Shown piece by piece: positions 17,834 to 26,607 of a stretch of DNA of 64,000 nucleotides. Where the stretch lies: positions 2,232,001-2,296,000 of the forward strand of contig NZ_JAXCHP010000001.1 of the NCBI RefSeq assembly GCF_035984545.1, read 5' to 3'. The notes below the pieces were generated by a model. It saw only the letters and a list, made by a program, of their open reading frames with translations, was not told the DNA's origin and searched no databases. The stretch is from Cryobacterium sp. GrIS_2_6. Its GTDB lineage: Bacteria; Actinomycetota; Actinomycetes; Actinomycetales; Microbacteriaceae. Numbering within the stretch: position 1 is the stretch's first letter; the number at the start of each line of letters is the position of its first letter. Made by a program: the position numbers and the translations under genes.

Positions 17834-20104
17834 ATGCATCGCTCACGTTTCGCTTGCGCCGGCCCGCCGCAGGCCCGTCATGGTCGACGGCCGCGGCGGA
17901 TGCCCATCGCGCTTCGTCATGCCCGGTCACCGATCCGGCTCGTCGCGCCGGTGTTCCTCGTCACTGCGGCGCTTCTGCTCCTGAGCCTCGGCGGTTTCCT
18001 GCCGGGCAACCTCGCCCTCGGCGGTTTCCTGGTGGGCACGGATGCCGCCCGCGCCGCGACCTCCCCCGCCCCGCCCCCGAGCGGGCCGGCCGCAACCCCG
18101 CTTTCGCCATCCCCCACGATCGACAGTCCACCGGCCCGTACCTTCGTCGGCCGCTCGACCACGACGGTCTCCGGCACCCGCGCAGCAAATCAGGAGATCC
18201 AGCTCCTCAACCCGGGTGAGGGCGACCCGCTCTGCATCATCGCAGCCACCCCGTCGACGGACTGGTCCTGCACCGCAAACCTCCCGAGCGGGCAGAACGT
18301 CCGCCTGAAGATCGTCGTTACGGGCGATTCGAGCCTCGTCGCCGAAGAGACCATCGACGTGCTCGGTGAACCCGTCGTGACGGGCGGGCCGCTCGGCAAT
18401 CCGGCGTCGAACGGAACCGTCCGGGGATCCGCGTACCCGGGGGCGTCCGTCGTCGCCTCGGTGTCGACCGGCGAGACCTGCCCGGCGACGGCAGACACGG
18501 GCGGGGCGTGGGCATGCACCTTCCCGAACCTGCCGAGCAGCGGCATCCACACCGTGACGGCCGCGCAGCAGACCGGGTTCAGCGCGCCCTCCTGGTCGAA
18601 CGACAGTGCAGCGCTCAGCATCCGTTTCGACTCCGACCGGCCCGCCGCTCCCGTCCTCTCGTCACCGACCGCCGGCGCGCGGGTGCCCCTGGCGGGGTCG
18701 AGCTACACCGGGACGGGTGAGGACGGCGCCACCGTCACCGTGTTCGCCGGCCCGTACTCGCTGTGCACCGTCGCCGTCGCCGCGGGGGCCTGGGCCTGCA
18801 CCGCGACGGGCACGGTCGCCGCGGGCAACTACCTCGTGATCGCCGCCCAACAGGATGCCGCCGGAAACCAGAGTCAGGGAAGCCCCGGCCTCGGCGTCGA
18901 CTTCGGTCCCGCACCGGACACGTCTCCCTCAGCCGCCCCTCCATCGTCGTCGTCGTCGCCCTCTTCCGAGGCCGGGAGCAGCTCCCCGACAGCCACTGCT
19001 CCGGCGTCGGCGCCCGGCACCCGGTCCGAGAGCGCCACCGCCACCCCGGCACCCACGGCGACCCCGACGGCAGTCGCACCTGCACCACGGGGCGGCGGTT
19101 CGTCATCCGGACATGATCCCACCCTCCCCGGCGGCTGGAACGACCCCACCCAGTTCACGAGCGCGGTGCTACCCCCGGGCGCGAACTCTGACTTCTCCTG
19201 GCTCGAGGCCGTTCTCTTCGCCATCGGCGCCCTCGTGCTCCTCGTCATTCCCGCCCGTTTGCTGAGCGGCACGATCGTGCGGGCACGGGACGGCCGCCCG
19301 CTCTGGAACACCGCCGCCCTCTCCGGCCGCAACCAGGCGAAGGAGGAATTCGACAAGGCCCCCACCGTGATCGTGAACCGCTGGCTCCTCGCGGCCGCCT
19401 CGGTCGCCGCTGCCGCGACGCTCACCATGCTCTCCGGAACCGTGTCGAGCCAGCCGGCCTATCTGCGGCTGCTGCTCGCGGTCATGCTCGCCCTGATCGT
19501 CGTCAACACGGTCGGAGCCCTCGTGCCGCAGTGGTGGAGCTCCCGGGTGTGTGGCGTGCCGGCATCCGTCACATTCCTGCCGCGGTACCTGCTGCTCGTC
19601 GCGGTGACCGCGCTCGGCTCGCGCGTGTTCGAGATCCACCCGGCCCTGCTCTTCGGGCTGCTCGGCAGCGTTGCCGTCTCGAACGGCCACAGCGCGATCC
19701 ATCGCGGCCAGCTTGCGGCGCTGCGTGCCGGAAGCCTGCTCGCGCTCGCTCTCCTCGGCTGGCTCGCACTGGGGATGCTGCCGACCGGCGCGGATTTCGG
19801 GGACCTGCTCGCCGCCGAGGTCGCCAACAGCGTCGTGCTGACCGCGATCGGATCGGCGCTGCTCGTGCTCATCCCGATCGGCAGCACGAGCGGGCGCAGC
19901 ATCGTCGCCTGGTCGCCGCTCGTCTGGATCGGGTTGACCCTCGCCGCCTTCACGATCATGTTCGCCGTGCTGAACCCCGTCGTCGGGCTGTGGCACGGCG
20001 AGGGCAGCGTGACCCTGATGTGGGTCGCCTCTGGTCTCTTCGCGGCCCTCAGCGTCAGCGCCTGGGCCTGGCAGCGCTTCGTGGTCCCTGAGCCCACCCG
20101 GTAG
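17834..20104 (+). CDS. Large membrane protein: Ig-like repeats, Ser/Thr/Pro linker, polytopic C-terminal domain
   Basis: A 756-residue protein of unknown function. After a hydrophobic signal/anchor (about residues 36-60) come three Ig-like or adhesin-type repeats, each with a Cys pair (for example CIIAATPSTDWSC, CPATADTGGAWAC, CTVAVAAGAWAC), spanning about residues 95-355. A Ser/Thr/Pro/Ala linker follows (about 360-430), then a C-terminal half with about eight membrane segments from residue 455 on. ATG 17834 is preceded by AAGGGGGGA. Extracytoplasmic binding coupled to a membrane-embedded domain is inferred. I do not recognise a named family for the C-terminal domain. Confidence 0.78.
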   Translation: MHRSRFACAGPPQARHGRRPRRMPIALRHARSPIRLVAPVFLVTAALLLLSLGGFLPGNLALGGFLVGTDAARAATSPAPPPSGPAATPLSPSPTIDSPPARTFVGRSTTTVSGTRAANQEIQLLNPGEGDPLCIIAATPSTDWSCTANLPSGQNVRLKIVVTGDSSLVAEETIDVLGEPVVTGGPLGNPASNGTVRGSAYPGASVVASVSTGETCPATADTGGAWACTFPNLPSSGIHTVTAAQQTGFSAPSWSNDSAALSIRFDSDRPAAPVLSSPTAGARVPLAGSSYTGTGEDGATVTVFAGPYSLCTVAVAAGAWACTATGTVAAGNYLVIAAQQDAAGNQSQGSPGLGVDFGPAPDTSPSAAPPSSSSSPSSEAGSSSPTATAPASAPGTRSESATATPAPTATPTAVAPAPRGGGSSSGHDPTLPGGWNDPTQFTSAVLPPGANSDFSWLEAVLFAIGALVLLVIPARLLSGTIVRARDGRPLWNTAALSGRNQAKEEFDKAPTVIVNRWLLAAASVAAAATLTMLSGTVSSQPAYLRLLLAVMLALIVVNTVGALVPQWWSSRVCGVPASVTFLPRYLLLVAVTALGSRVFEIHPALLFGLLGSVAVSNGHSAIHRGQLAALRAGSLLALALLGWLALGMLPTGADFGDLLAAEVANSVVLTAIGSALLVLIPIGSTSGRSIVAWSPLVWIGLTLAAFTIMFAVLNPVVGLWHGEGSVTLMWVASGLFAALSVSAWAWQRFVVPEPTR

Positions 20105-20140
20105 GCGACGACGTGTCCTCCGGCTTGGTATCGTCAGACT

Positions 20141-21067
20141 GTACGCCTCGGAGTCATTGACGTCGGTTCGAATACCGTCCACCTGCTCGTCGTCGACGCC
20201 CATGCCGGCGCCCAACCGGTCCCGATGGCTTCCGACAAGGCCGTCCTCCGGTTGATGCGGTATCTCACCCCGGAAGGGGCGATCACCGGGGAGGGCTGCG
20301 CGGCCGTGCTGTCCGCGGTGCAGCACGCGGCCGACGTCGCGAGCCGGCACCAGGTCGACGACCTGCTCCCCTTCGCGACCTCCGCCCTCCGCGACGCCAC
20401 GAACGGCCCGGAACTGCTCGCGACGATCGAGCGGGAGACCGGCATCGCCCTGCAGGTCCTCTCCGGCGAGGACGAGGCTCGCCTCACCTTCCTCGCGGTG
20501 CGACGGTGGTACGGCTGGTCGGCTCGGGACATCCTGCTGTTCGACATCGGCGGCGGCTCTCTCGAGATCGCCGCCGGCGCGAACGAGACACCGGCGGTGG
20601 CCCTCTCGGTCCCGCTCGGCGCCGGGCGCACGACCGTAGGATTCCTGCACCACGATCCCCCGCTCGCCGAGGAGGTTGCGGCCCTGCGCGCACACGCGGC
20701 CGACGTGCTCGCCGAGGCCGTCGCATCCTTCGCCGGACAGCCGGCCCCGCACCACGTCGTCGGCTCGTCCAAGACGATCAGGTCCCTGGCGAAGCTCGCA
20801 GGGTATACCTCGGACGGTTTCGGTTCGGGTGAGCGGATGCTGCTCAGCCGCGCCCAGCTTGCGGACTGGGTGCCCCGGCTGGCCCGCATTCCTGCGGACG
20901 CCCGCCCCGCCCTGCCCGGCATCACCGCCAACCGCACGTTCCAGATCGTGGCGGGCGGGATCGTGCTCGAGGCAGCGATGGCCGCCCTGAAGGTCGACGA
21001 ACTCGAGGTCTCGCCCTGGGCCCTCCGCGAGGGCATCATCCTCCGTTACCTCGACCGCCTCGGCTGA
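20141..21067 (+). CDS. Ppx/GppA phosphatase family protein; no canonical start codon
   Basis: An ASKHA-fold exopolyphosphatase/pppGpp phosphohydrolase-like protein. The phosphate-1 loop GVIDVGSNTVHLLVVDA lies upstream of the first in-frame ATG (20225), so the real protein must begin near 20141. The codon where relatives have Met is GTA, and no ATG, GTG or TTG lies in frame between the upstream TAG at 20102 and 20225. The rest is typical (FATSALRDATN, LFDIGGGSLE, VGSSKTIRSL; about 308 aa). It is either translated from a non-canonical start or poorly expressed, or the base is a sequencing error. Confidence 0.8.
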   Translation, partial: VRLGVIDVGSNTVHLLVVDAHAGAQPVPMASDKAVLRLMRYLTPEGAITGEGCAAVLSAVQHAADVASRHQVDDLLPFATSALRDATNGPELLATIERETGIALQVLSGEDEARLTFLAVRRWYGWSARDILLFDIGGGSLEIAAGANETPAVALSVPLGAGRTTVGFLHHDPPLAEEVAALRAHAADVLAEAVASFAGQPAPHHVVGSSKTIRSLAKLAGYTSDGFGSGERMLLSRAQLADWVPRLARIPADARPALPGITANRTFQIVAGGIVLEAAMAALKVDELEVSPWALREGIILRYLDRLG

Positions 21068-21097
21068 CCCGCCGCCCGAGTGTGATTGACTCGCCCC

Positions 21098-21405
21098 ATG
21101 ACCGAAACAGGGCGCGACCGCGTGATGACGGATGCCCGCGCCCGCGGACTCGACATCGACACAAGCTCTCGCTCCCGCACGAGGACGTCGCCCTGGCTGC
21201 GACCGGTTACTCCCGCGGCACGATCACCCCGCTCGGCAGCACGACCCCCTGGCCCGTCGTCGCCGACGAACGCCTCCGCGGCAACCGGGTCGCGATGGGC
21301 GCGGGCGAGCATGGTTACTCCGCATTCGTCGACGCCGATGCCCTGATCGACGCTTACGGCGCGACGGTCGCCGACATCACCGACCCGCTCAAGCCGCGGG
21401 CGTAA
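21098..21405 (+). pseudogene. YbaK/EbsC-type aminoacyl-tRNA deacylase, internal out-of-frame deletion
   Basis: The first ~20 codons (MTETGRDRVMTDARARGLDI) match the start of YbaK-family Cys-tRNA/Pro-tRNA editing proteins. The reading frame then jumps: the +1 frame continues as KLSLPHEDVALAATGYSRG, then PWPVVADERLRGNRVAMGAGEHG, the C-terminal half of the same family, to the stop at 21405. About 60 codons, including the catalytic Lys region, are missing at a junction near 21160. Neither frame can make a functional deacylase. Confidence 0.78.
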
Positions 21406-21449
21406 CCACCCGCGCGTAACCGCCCGCGCAGGCAACGCCCGGCTGCCGG

Positions 21450-21680
21450 CTACAACTCCGTGCGTTCGATGAGGTCGATCACGGAGATGTTCAGGTAGCG
21501 ACAGATCCGCTCGAGTTCCTCGACGTAGAACGATTTCTCCCCGGTGAGCCGTCGGCGCAGGATGGCCATCGAGATTCCGGTCGCCGCGGACAGCTCCTTC
21601 AGGGTCCGGCCCTGGTACTCCATCTCGCCGCGGATCTCCTCGGCGATCCTGGCGCTTCGGCGCGGCGCATGCTCGAGCAT
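21450..21680 (-). CDS. XRE-family transcriptional regulator, small
   Basis: A 76-residue protein consisting of little more than a Cro/C1-type helix-turn-helix (MEYQGRTLKELSAATGISMAILRRRLTG; helices around residues 20-50) and a short C-terminal helix ending in LIERTEL. Start ATG 21680 was chosen because GGGAGGAACCG precedes it; the frame is open to 21734. It is convergent with the broken deacylase and divergent from the MFS gene. It could control that transporter, but nothing in the sequence proves it. Confidence 0.8.
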   Translation of the reverse strand: MLEHAPRRSARIAEEIRGEMEYQGRTLKELSAATGISMAILRRRLTGEKSFYVEELERICRYLNISVIDLIERTEL

Positions 21681-21837
21681 CGGTTCCTCCCGCATCGCAC
21701 GGTGGCTGGGTGACACAGCGGCTGTCGCGGACATTCAACCGCCATCTGTCGCGCTCCGAAAGAGCCTCCGACCGCGAGCTCACCTGGGACGATACCCCAC
21801 CGGGTACGCTGGAGTGATCGTTCAAGGGAAGGCACCT

Positions 21838-23112
21838 GTGTCCAAGGAACCGTCAGCCGCCGAGACCTCGCTGGCCGGGCAACCCGCCCACGGACCGCTG
21901 CAGCGCAAGGTCGTCGGCGTGCTCGTCGCGGGCCAGATTCTCGGTGGAATAGGCATGGGGGCGACCCTCTCCCTCGGTGCCCTTCTGGCGGCTCAGCTCT
22001 CCGGGTCGAGCTCCTGGTCGGGCATGGCCGCCACGATGAGCACTCTCGGCGCGGCCCTCGTCGCCGTGCCCCTCGCCCGGCTCGCCCAAGCCAGGGGGCG
22101 GCGACTTTCCCTTGCGACCGGTTCGCTCGTTGCCGGCGCCGGCGCCGTGCTTGCGATCACCGCGGTCTCCGTCAACGTCTTCGCTCTCCTGCTCCTGGCA
22201 TTGATGATGCTCGGCGCCGGATCGGCCGCCAACCTGCAGGCCCGATTCGCCGCCACCGACCTGGCGAGCCAGGCCTTCCGGGCCCGCGATCTGTCGATTG
22301 TGGTCTGGTCCACGACGATCGGCGCCGTTCTCGGACCGAACCTGTTCGGCCCCGGCGAAGTCGTCGGCGCCTTCCTCGGCCTGCCCCCGATGACGGGTGC
22401 CTTCGCGTTCTCCCTGCTCGCCACGGTGGGCGCGGCGATCGTGTACACGGTCGGGCTCCGGCCCGACCCACTGTTGACGGCGCTCAGGTCCCGGGGGACG
22501 GATTCCGCCGCGCCTCGCCCACGCGGCGGCCTGGACATCCTGCGCTCCACCCCTTCCGGGCGCTATGCCGTCGCGGTGATCGCCCTGAGCCACGCCACGA
22601 TGGTCGCCCTGATGTCTATGGCTCCCGTGCACCTGCGCGAGCATGGCGCCACCCTCACCGTCGTGGGGCTCACGATCAGCCTCCACGTCGCCGGCATGTA
22701 CGCCTTCTCCCCCGTGTTCGGCTGGCTGGCCGACCGGGTAGGACGGATGCCCGTCATCCTCGCCGGCCAGGCCCTGCTGTTGTCGTCGCTCACCCTCTTC
22801 TGGCTCACCGGAGACTCGAGCACCGCCATGACCGCCGGCCTGATCCTGCTCGGCCTCGGCTGGTCGGCATCCGTCGTCGCGGGCTCAGCCCTCATCGGCG
22901 AGGCGGTCGGGCTGAATGACCGCGCGGCCCTGCAGGGCTTCTCCGACCTGTCGATGAACGCGGCCGGCGCCCTTGGCGGCGCCCTGGCCGGCCTGGTGCT
23001 CGGCACCGTCGGCTATTCCGGCCTCGGCCTGGCCACCATGATCCTGGTGGGCGTCGTCGTGGCCTGGTCGATCAACCGGGCCGCCGGCGCCCGACGCACC
23101 CTCGCTGCCTGA
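21838..23112 (+). CDS. MFS transporter
   Basis: A 424-residue major facilitator protein with twelve hydrophobic segments from residue 20 to the end. The loop 2-3 motif is weak; the loop 8-9 GWLADRVGRMP is the clearer MFS signature. The Ala/Gly-rich C-terminal half (LSMNAAGALGGALAGLVLG) suits a drug:H+ antiporter-like member, but the substrate is unknown. The GTG start at 21838 follows AAGGGAAGG. It is complete, unlike the second MFS gene at 25.2 kb. Confidence 0.86.
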   Translation: MSKEPSAAETSLAGQPAHGPLQRKVVGVLVAGQILGGIGMGATLSLGALLAAQLSGSSSWSGMAATMSTLGAALVAVPLARLAQARGRRLSLATGSLVAGAGAVLAITAVSVNVFALLLLALMMLGAGSAANLQARFAATDLASQAFRARDLSIVVWSTTIGAVLGPNLFGPGEVVGAFLGLPPMTGAFAFSLLATVGAAIVYTVGLRPDPLLTALRSRGTDSAAPRPRGGLDILRSTPSGRYAVAVIALSHATMVALMSMAPVHLREHGATLTVVGLTISLHVAGMYAFSPVFGWLADRVGRMPVILAGQALLLSSLTLFWLTGDSSTAMTAGLILLGLGWSASVVAGSALIGEAVGLNDRAALQGFSDLSMNAAGALGGALAGLVLGTVGYSGLGLATMILVGVVVAWSINRAAGARRTLAA

Positions 23113-23123
23113 TCATGCCGTGT

Positions 23124-24176
23124 TTACCGGCTGCTCAGCTCCGATCGCAGTGAGGGATAGCCGACCGCCCAGCTGCCGAGCAGATGCGCCGACTGACGGT
23201 CATCAAGAGTCAGGAAGACGCTCGCTCCGAACATGATGTCGCCGACCGCCTCAGGGTCATCTTCGGCGAGCGAACCGGCCAGGTCCCGGCAGGCCGACTG
23301 TTCGCGCGCGAAGCCGGCTTCGACGTGCACATCGAAGTACCGGGCCACACTGTCGTCGAAACCGAGCCGCTGGAATCCATCGGAGTACAAGCGGCTGGGA
23401 ATCGCCGACGTCATCTCGAACGCGGCCAGGTGCCCGACGAGCGCGCCGCGCAGGCGCCGGTTGAGCCCGAACAGGGAGATCGCGTTGAGGGAAGCGAGCG
23501 TGACAGCAGGCACCGCGTCGACGGATGCGACGTAGTCTCCCTCAAGCCCCGCCGCCCTCAGGGCATCCGCGAAAAGGACCGAATGCATCCGCTCGACCGG
23601 GCCGCCGCCGTATTCACCGGCGAGGATTTCGATGAGTGCGCACTTGGACCGGCCGGCCAGGCGCGGGATCCCCCAGGCGTACGGATCCGCCTCTTTGAGC
23701 GCGTAGACCGAGCGGTGGACGAGGAACTCGACGGCCTGCTGCCGGGAGGCCGCGCGCGCCACGTAGAGTGCCAGGCCTGGGTTGTGCTCGTGCTCGGTCA
23801 GGGTGAAGAGTGCACGGGCGACGTCGTCGCGGGTCGCCGCGGGAATCGGCGGCTGCGGCGCCGAGGCCCGCAATGCGGCCTCGAAACCGCGCTCGAGGAC
23901 GACACGTGCGGCCAGGAGGGCGGGATGCCATTCCCACTGGTCGTCGCCCGGCACGACACCGTCGTAGTGCAGGCGGTACAGCAGGAACAGAGTCAGCTGC
24001 AGGTCCTCGTCGACCAGGATGTCCGGGACTCGGCCCAGGGCGCCTGCGGCCAGCGCCTCGAACCCGGCCAGGCCGGCCCCTCCAGTTTCGGTGATCCCGA
24101 AGAGTGCGCCGAGGAGCCGTTCACTGAGAGGACCGCGAGCAGACACGGTCGCGCGAGCAACGGTGGAGTGGAGCAT
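23124..24176 (-). CDS. Iron-containing redox enzyme family protein (haem-oxygenase-like di-iron fold)
   Basis: A 350-residue all-helical protein of the haem-oxygenase-like di-iron oxidase group. Candidate ligands are spread over the expected helices: YALKEADPYAW, ALIEILAGEYGGGPVERMHS, LAAFEMTSAIPS and YFDVHVEADAG-like YFDVHVEAGF. In that last motif a residue usually acidic or Ala-Asp in relatives reads Gly. Such proteins oxidise amino or fatty acids in the cases studied; this one is unassigned. It is convergent with the MFS gene and divergent from the cation transporter gene, with about 250 bp between starts. Confidence 0.75.
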   Translation of the reverse strand: MLHSTVARATVSARGPLSERLLGALFGITETGGAGLAGFEALAAGALGRVPDILVDEDLQLTLFLLYRLHYDGVVPGDDQWEWHPALLAARVVLERGFEAALRASAPQPPIPAATRDDVARALFTLTEHEHNPGLALYVARAASRQQAVEFLVHRSVYALKEADPYAWGIPRLAGRSKCALIEILAGEYGGGPVERMHSVLFADALRAAGLEGDYVASVDAVPAVTLASLNAISLFGLNRRLRGALVGHLAAFEMTSAIPSRLYSDGFQRLGFDDSVARYFDVHVEAGFAREQSACRDLAGSLAEDDPEAVGDIMFGASVFLTLDDRQSAHLLGSWAVGYPSLRSELSSR

Positions 24177-24221
24177 GGAGCCTCGTTCCAGTACTGCGAT
24201 TGAGTCGCGCCGGCATGCCGA

Positions 24222-24335
24222 CGTGACGATTCAAACGCCCTCCACCGAGGAGAGGGATGGCAGGCGTGGACTGTTCGCCGGTTCTGGATTGGAAACAGTC
24301 ACTAGTAAGACGTGACTCGACGTCGAATCGTCACG
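24222..24335. promoter_or_regulatory. Divergent intergenic region with an 11-bp inverted repeat
   Basis: Between the divergent starts (24177-24430) the sequence CGTGACGATTC (24222-24232) recurs inverted as GAATCGTCACG (24325-24335), with a partial third CGTGAC copy at 24311. Two operator half-sites for one regulator serving both genes are a plausible reading. No promoter boxes are convincing. Confidence 0.4.
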
Positions 24336-24430
24336 ATCGACGTGAATGTCGGATCCTCGCCGACTCGGCGACCCCTGCGATACAGTCAGGGAATGTTGAG
24401 TCGTGTTCCGTTCCGCCGCGATACCCGAGC

Positions 24431-25111
24431 ATGAAGCCAGAAACGGGTGCGCCGTCGCGCGGCCTGGATCCCCGGCGCAGAGGAGTCCTGCAGCGCCGGA
24501 TCCGCTGGATCGTCGCTATCACGATCAGCTACAACGTGGTCGAGGCCATCATCGCCCTCGCCGCCGGAACCGTCGCCACCTCGGCCGCGCTGATCGGGTT
24601 CGGCCTCGATTCCATCGTGGAGGTCCTGTCCGCCGCCGCGATCGCGTGGCAGTTCTCCGCACCCGATCCGGAGAAGCGCGAACGGGTCGCCCTGCGGGTC
24701 ATCGCTTTCTCGTTCTTCGGGCTCGCCGCCTATGTGAGTGTCGACGCCGCCCTGTCCCTCTTCGGAGTCCGGGAGGCCGTGCACAGCCCGGTCGGCATCG
24801 GGCTGGCCATGGCCAGCCTGCTCGTGATGCCGTTCCTGAGCTGGTGGGAACGTCGCACCGGGACGGAACTCGGCTCGGTTTCGGCCGTGGCCGATTCCAA
24901 GCAGACCCTGATCTGCGCCTACCTCTCGGCCGCTCTTCTGCTCGGGCTGTTACTGAATACCCTGCTCGGCTGGGCGTGGGCGGACTCGCTCGCGGCGCTG
25001 TTCATCGTCGGCTTCGCGGTCCGGGAAGGAATCGAGGCGTGGAAGGGCGACACCTGCGCCGTTCCCGTGGCCGCACTGACCGGCGAACGCACGGTCGATC
25101 CCTGCGACTGA
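24431..25111 (+). CDS. Cation transporter, CDF-like
   Basis: A 226-residue membrane protein with six hydrophobic segments. Conserved Asp residues sit in the helix positions used for metal transport in cation diffusion facilitators: GFGLDSIVEVL (segment 2), AVADSKQT and WADSLAALFIV (segment 5). The cytoplasmic metal-sensing C-terminal domain of classical CDF proteins is absent, as in the short actinobacterial branch. Efflux of a divalent metal is the family expectation; the metal is unknown. ATG 24431 has no strong Shine-Dalgarno. Confidence 0.8.
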   Translation: MKPETGAPSRGLDPRRRGVLQRRIRWIVAITISYNVVEAIIALAAGTVATSAALIGFGLDSIVEVLSAAAIAWQFSAPDPEKRERVALRVIAFSFFGLAAYVSVDAALSLFGVREAVHSPVGIGLAMASLLVMPFLSWWERRTGTELGSVSAVADSKQTLICAYLSAALLLGLLLNTLLGWAWADSLAALFIVGFAVREGIEAWKGDTCAVPVAALTGERTVDPCD

Positions 25112-25130
25112 GCTCTCTCCGACAGCCGAA

Positions 25131-25160
25131 GGGACCGGCTCCCCGAGGGGTCCCGGTCCG
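25131..25160. terminator. Terminator-like hairpin between convergent genes
   Basis: GGACCGG (25132-25138) pairs with CCGGTCC (25153-25159), with an inner CCCC/GGGG pairing in the loop. No T-run. It lies between the cation transporter and the broken MFS gene, which converge here. Confidence 0.5.
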
Positions 25161-25170
25161 GGTACTGCGT

Positions 25171-26265
25171 TCAGTCGAGGTCTTCGACGCCGAGGGCGGG
25201 TGCCTGCTCGCGGCGCTTGCTCATCGACGGCGCTGCGAGCGCTGAGATGATCGCGAGAACGGCCACGGCGGCACAGACCCAGAAGCCGATCGTGAAGGCG
25301 TCGTCCAGGGGCAGGCCCTGCGAGGTGCCGTGCGACGTGATCAACGCGGCGATCACGGCTGTGCCGATGCTGCTGCCGATGGTGCGCGCAATCGTGTCGA
25401 CGCTGCTCGCCTCTCCGGTCTGGTGGATCGGCACGCTCTCGATGATCGCGTTGGACATCGCTACGAAGGCCAGGCCGATGCCGGCACCGGTGAGCTGGCC
25501 CGACACGACGACCTGCCAGAGTTCGGCGTGGTTGAGTGCGGGAATCACGAATTCGGCGGTCACGAAGAGGGCGCCGAAGACCATCGGCGGCTTCGGGCCG
25601 ATCTTGCGCACGAGGATGCCGGCGACGGGACCGAAGACCACCATCATGAGCACGGTGGGGAGCAGGAACAGGCCGGCAGAGGACACCGACTCGCCGAAGC
25701 CGTAGCCCGTCACGGTCGGCAGCTGGAGCAGCGTCGGCACGAGGACGAAGGTGCCGAACATGGCGAAACCGAAGACGAGTCCCACCACGTTCGCCGTCCA
25801 CACGCCGCGGATCTTGAACAGGCGCATATCGATCAGGGGTTCCTTCACCCGCAGCTCGACGACGACGAACACGACGAGGGCGAGGGCGCCGAGGATCGCG
25901 GAGAGAAGTCCGAGGGTGACCCCGACCTTGTCGTGTGGAAGTTCATCACGCACAATGCCGATCGAGAGCGGCATGACAGTGCCGGCCGCACCCTGCAGCA
26001 CGCGGGCCACGATCAGCACGCCCAGGTTCGGGGCGAGGGCGGCGAGTACTCTGCCTGCGAGGAGGAGCATCAGGACCAGGATCATGATGCGGCGCTTGCC
26101 GACCATGTCGCCGAGACGTCCCAGAATGGGCGTCAGGACGGATGCCGACAGCAGATAGGACGCCATGACCCGCGGCACGCCGGCCATCGAGGCCACTCCC
26201 CCGAAGTCCGAGACCCCGGCTGCGACAGCCCCGGCGCCGATCCGGCACCGAGACGCCGGCAACAC
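25171..26265 (-). pseudogene. DHA2-type MFS drug exporter, truncated and internally deleted
   Basis: The 364-codon frame matches 14-TM EmrB/QacA-like exporters in two separate blocks. One is the N-terminal block from helix 2 (SYLLSASVLTPILGRLGDM) to the RDELPHDKVGVTLGLLSAILG motif. The other runs from VELRVKEPLIDMRLF to the end. About 130 residues (helices 5-8) that normally separate them are missing at a junction near 25885, and the part upstream of helix 2 is replaced by unrelated sequence at about 26265. The frame stays open, so a protein could be made, but with too few helices to fold normally. Confidence 0.72.
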
Positions 26266-26317
26266 GCGGCAGTACCTGCTCCAGGCGGCCCGCCCGCGCT
26301 TCGCGTATTACGGGTAC

Positions 26318-26607
26318 GCGGCGACGACCAGAAAGCCCTAGTGCTCGCCGCTATCGCTACGTATGTCAATGACATCGACGACGTCGATGCCGCAGCCATC
26401 CTCGCGAAATACGCGAGCGAACTGGACCAGACCTACATCTCGTTCTCGGGAGGCACGGACCTGACCGAGCAGAACGACTACGTGCGCATCGACGGTCCCT
26501 CGGTGTGGATCGAGTTCTCCATGCAACACGGGATCGTGCTCAGCGGCAACCACCCCCACTCCGTCTGGCGGGACAAGGTCGCCGACTGCGGCGGAACGCA
26601 GGAATGA
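26318..26607 (+). pseudogene. DUF3500 protein, 3' remnant only
   Basis: In frame with the stop at 26607, the last ~95 codons match the C-terminus of DUF3500 proteins (QKALVLAAIATYVNDIDD, then QNDYVRIDGPSVWIEF and the terminal GNHPHSVWRDKVADCGG). The upstream two thirds of the gene are absent; the sequence runs back into the truncated MFS gene on the opposite strand. There is no start codon at the homology boundary. Its stop overlaps the ATG of the HupE/UreJ-like gene, consistent with an original DUF3500-hupE operon. Confidence 0.7.

Noticed and set aside
25330-26310. Long + strand frame running into the DUF3500 remnant
   Set aside because: Only the last ~95 codons resemble a protein family; the rest is the antisense of the MFS gene.
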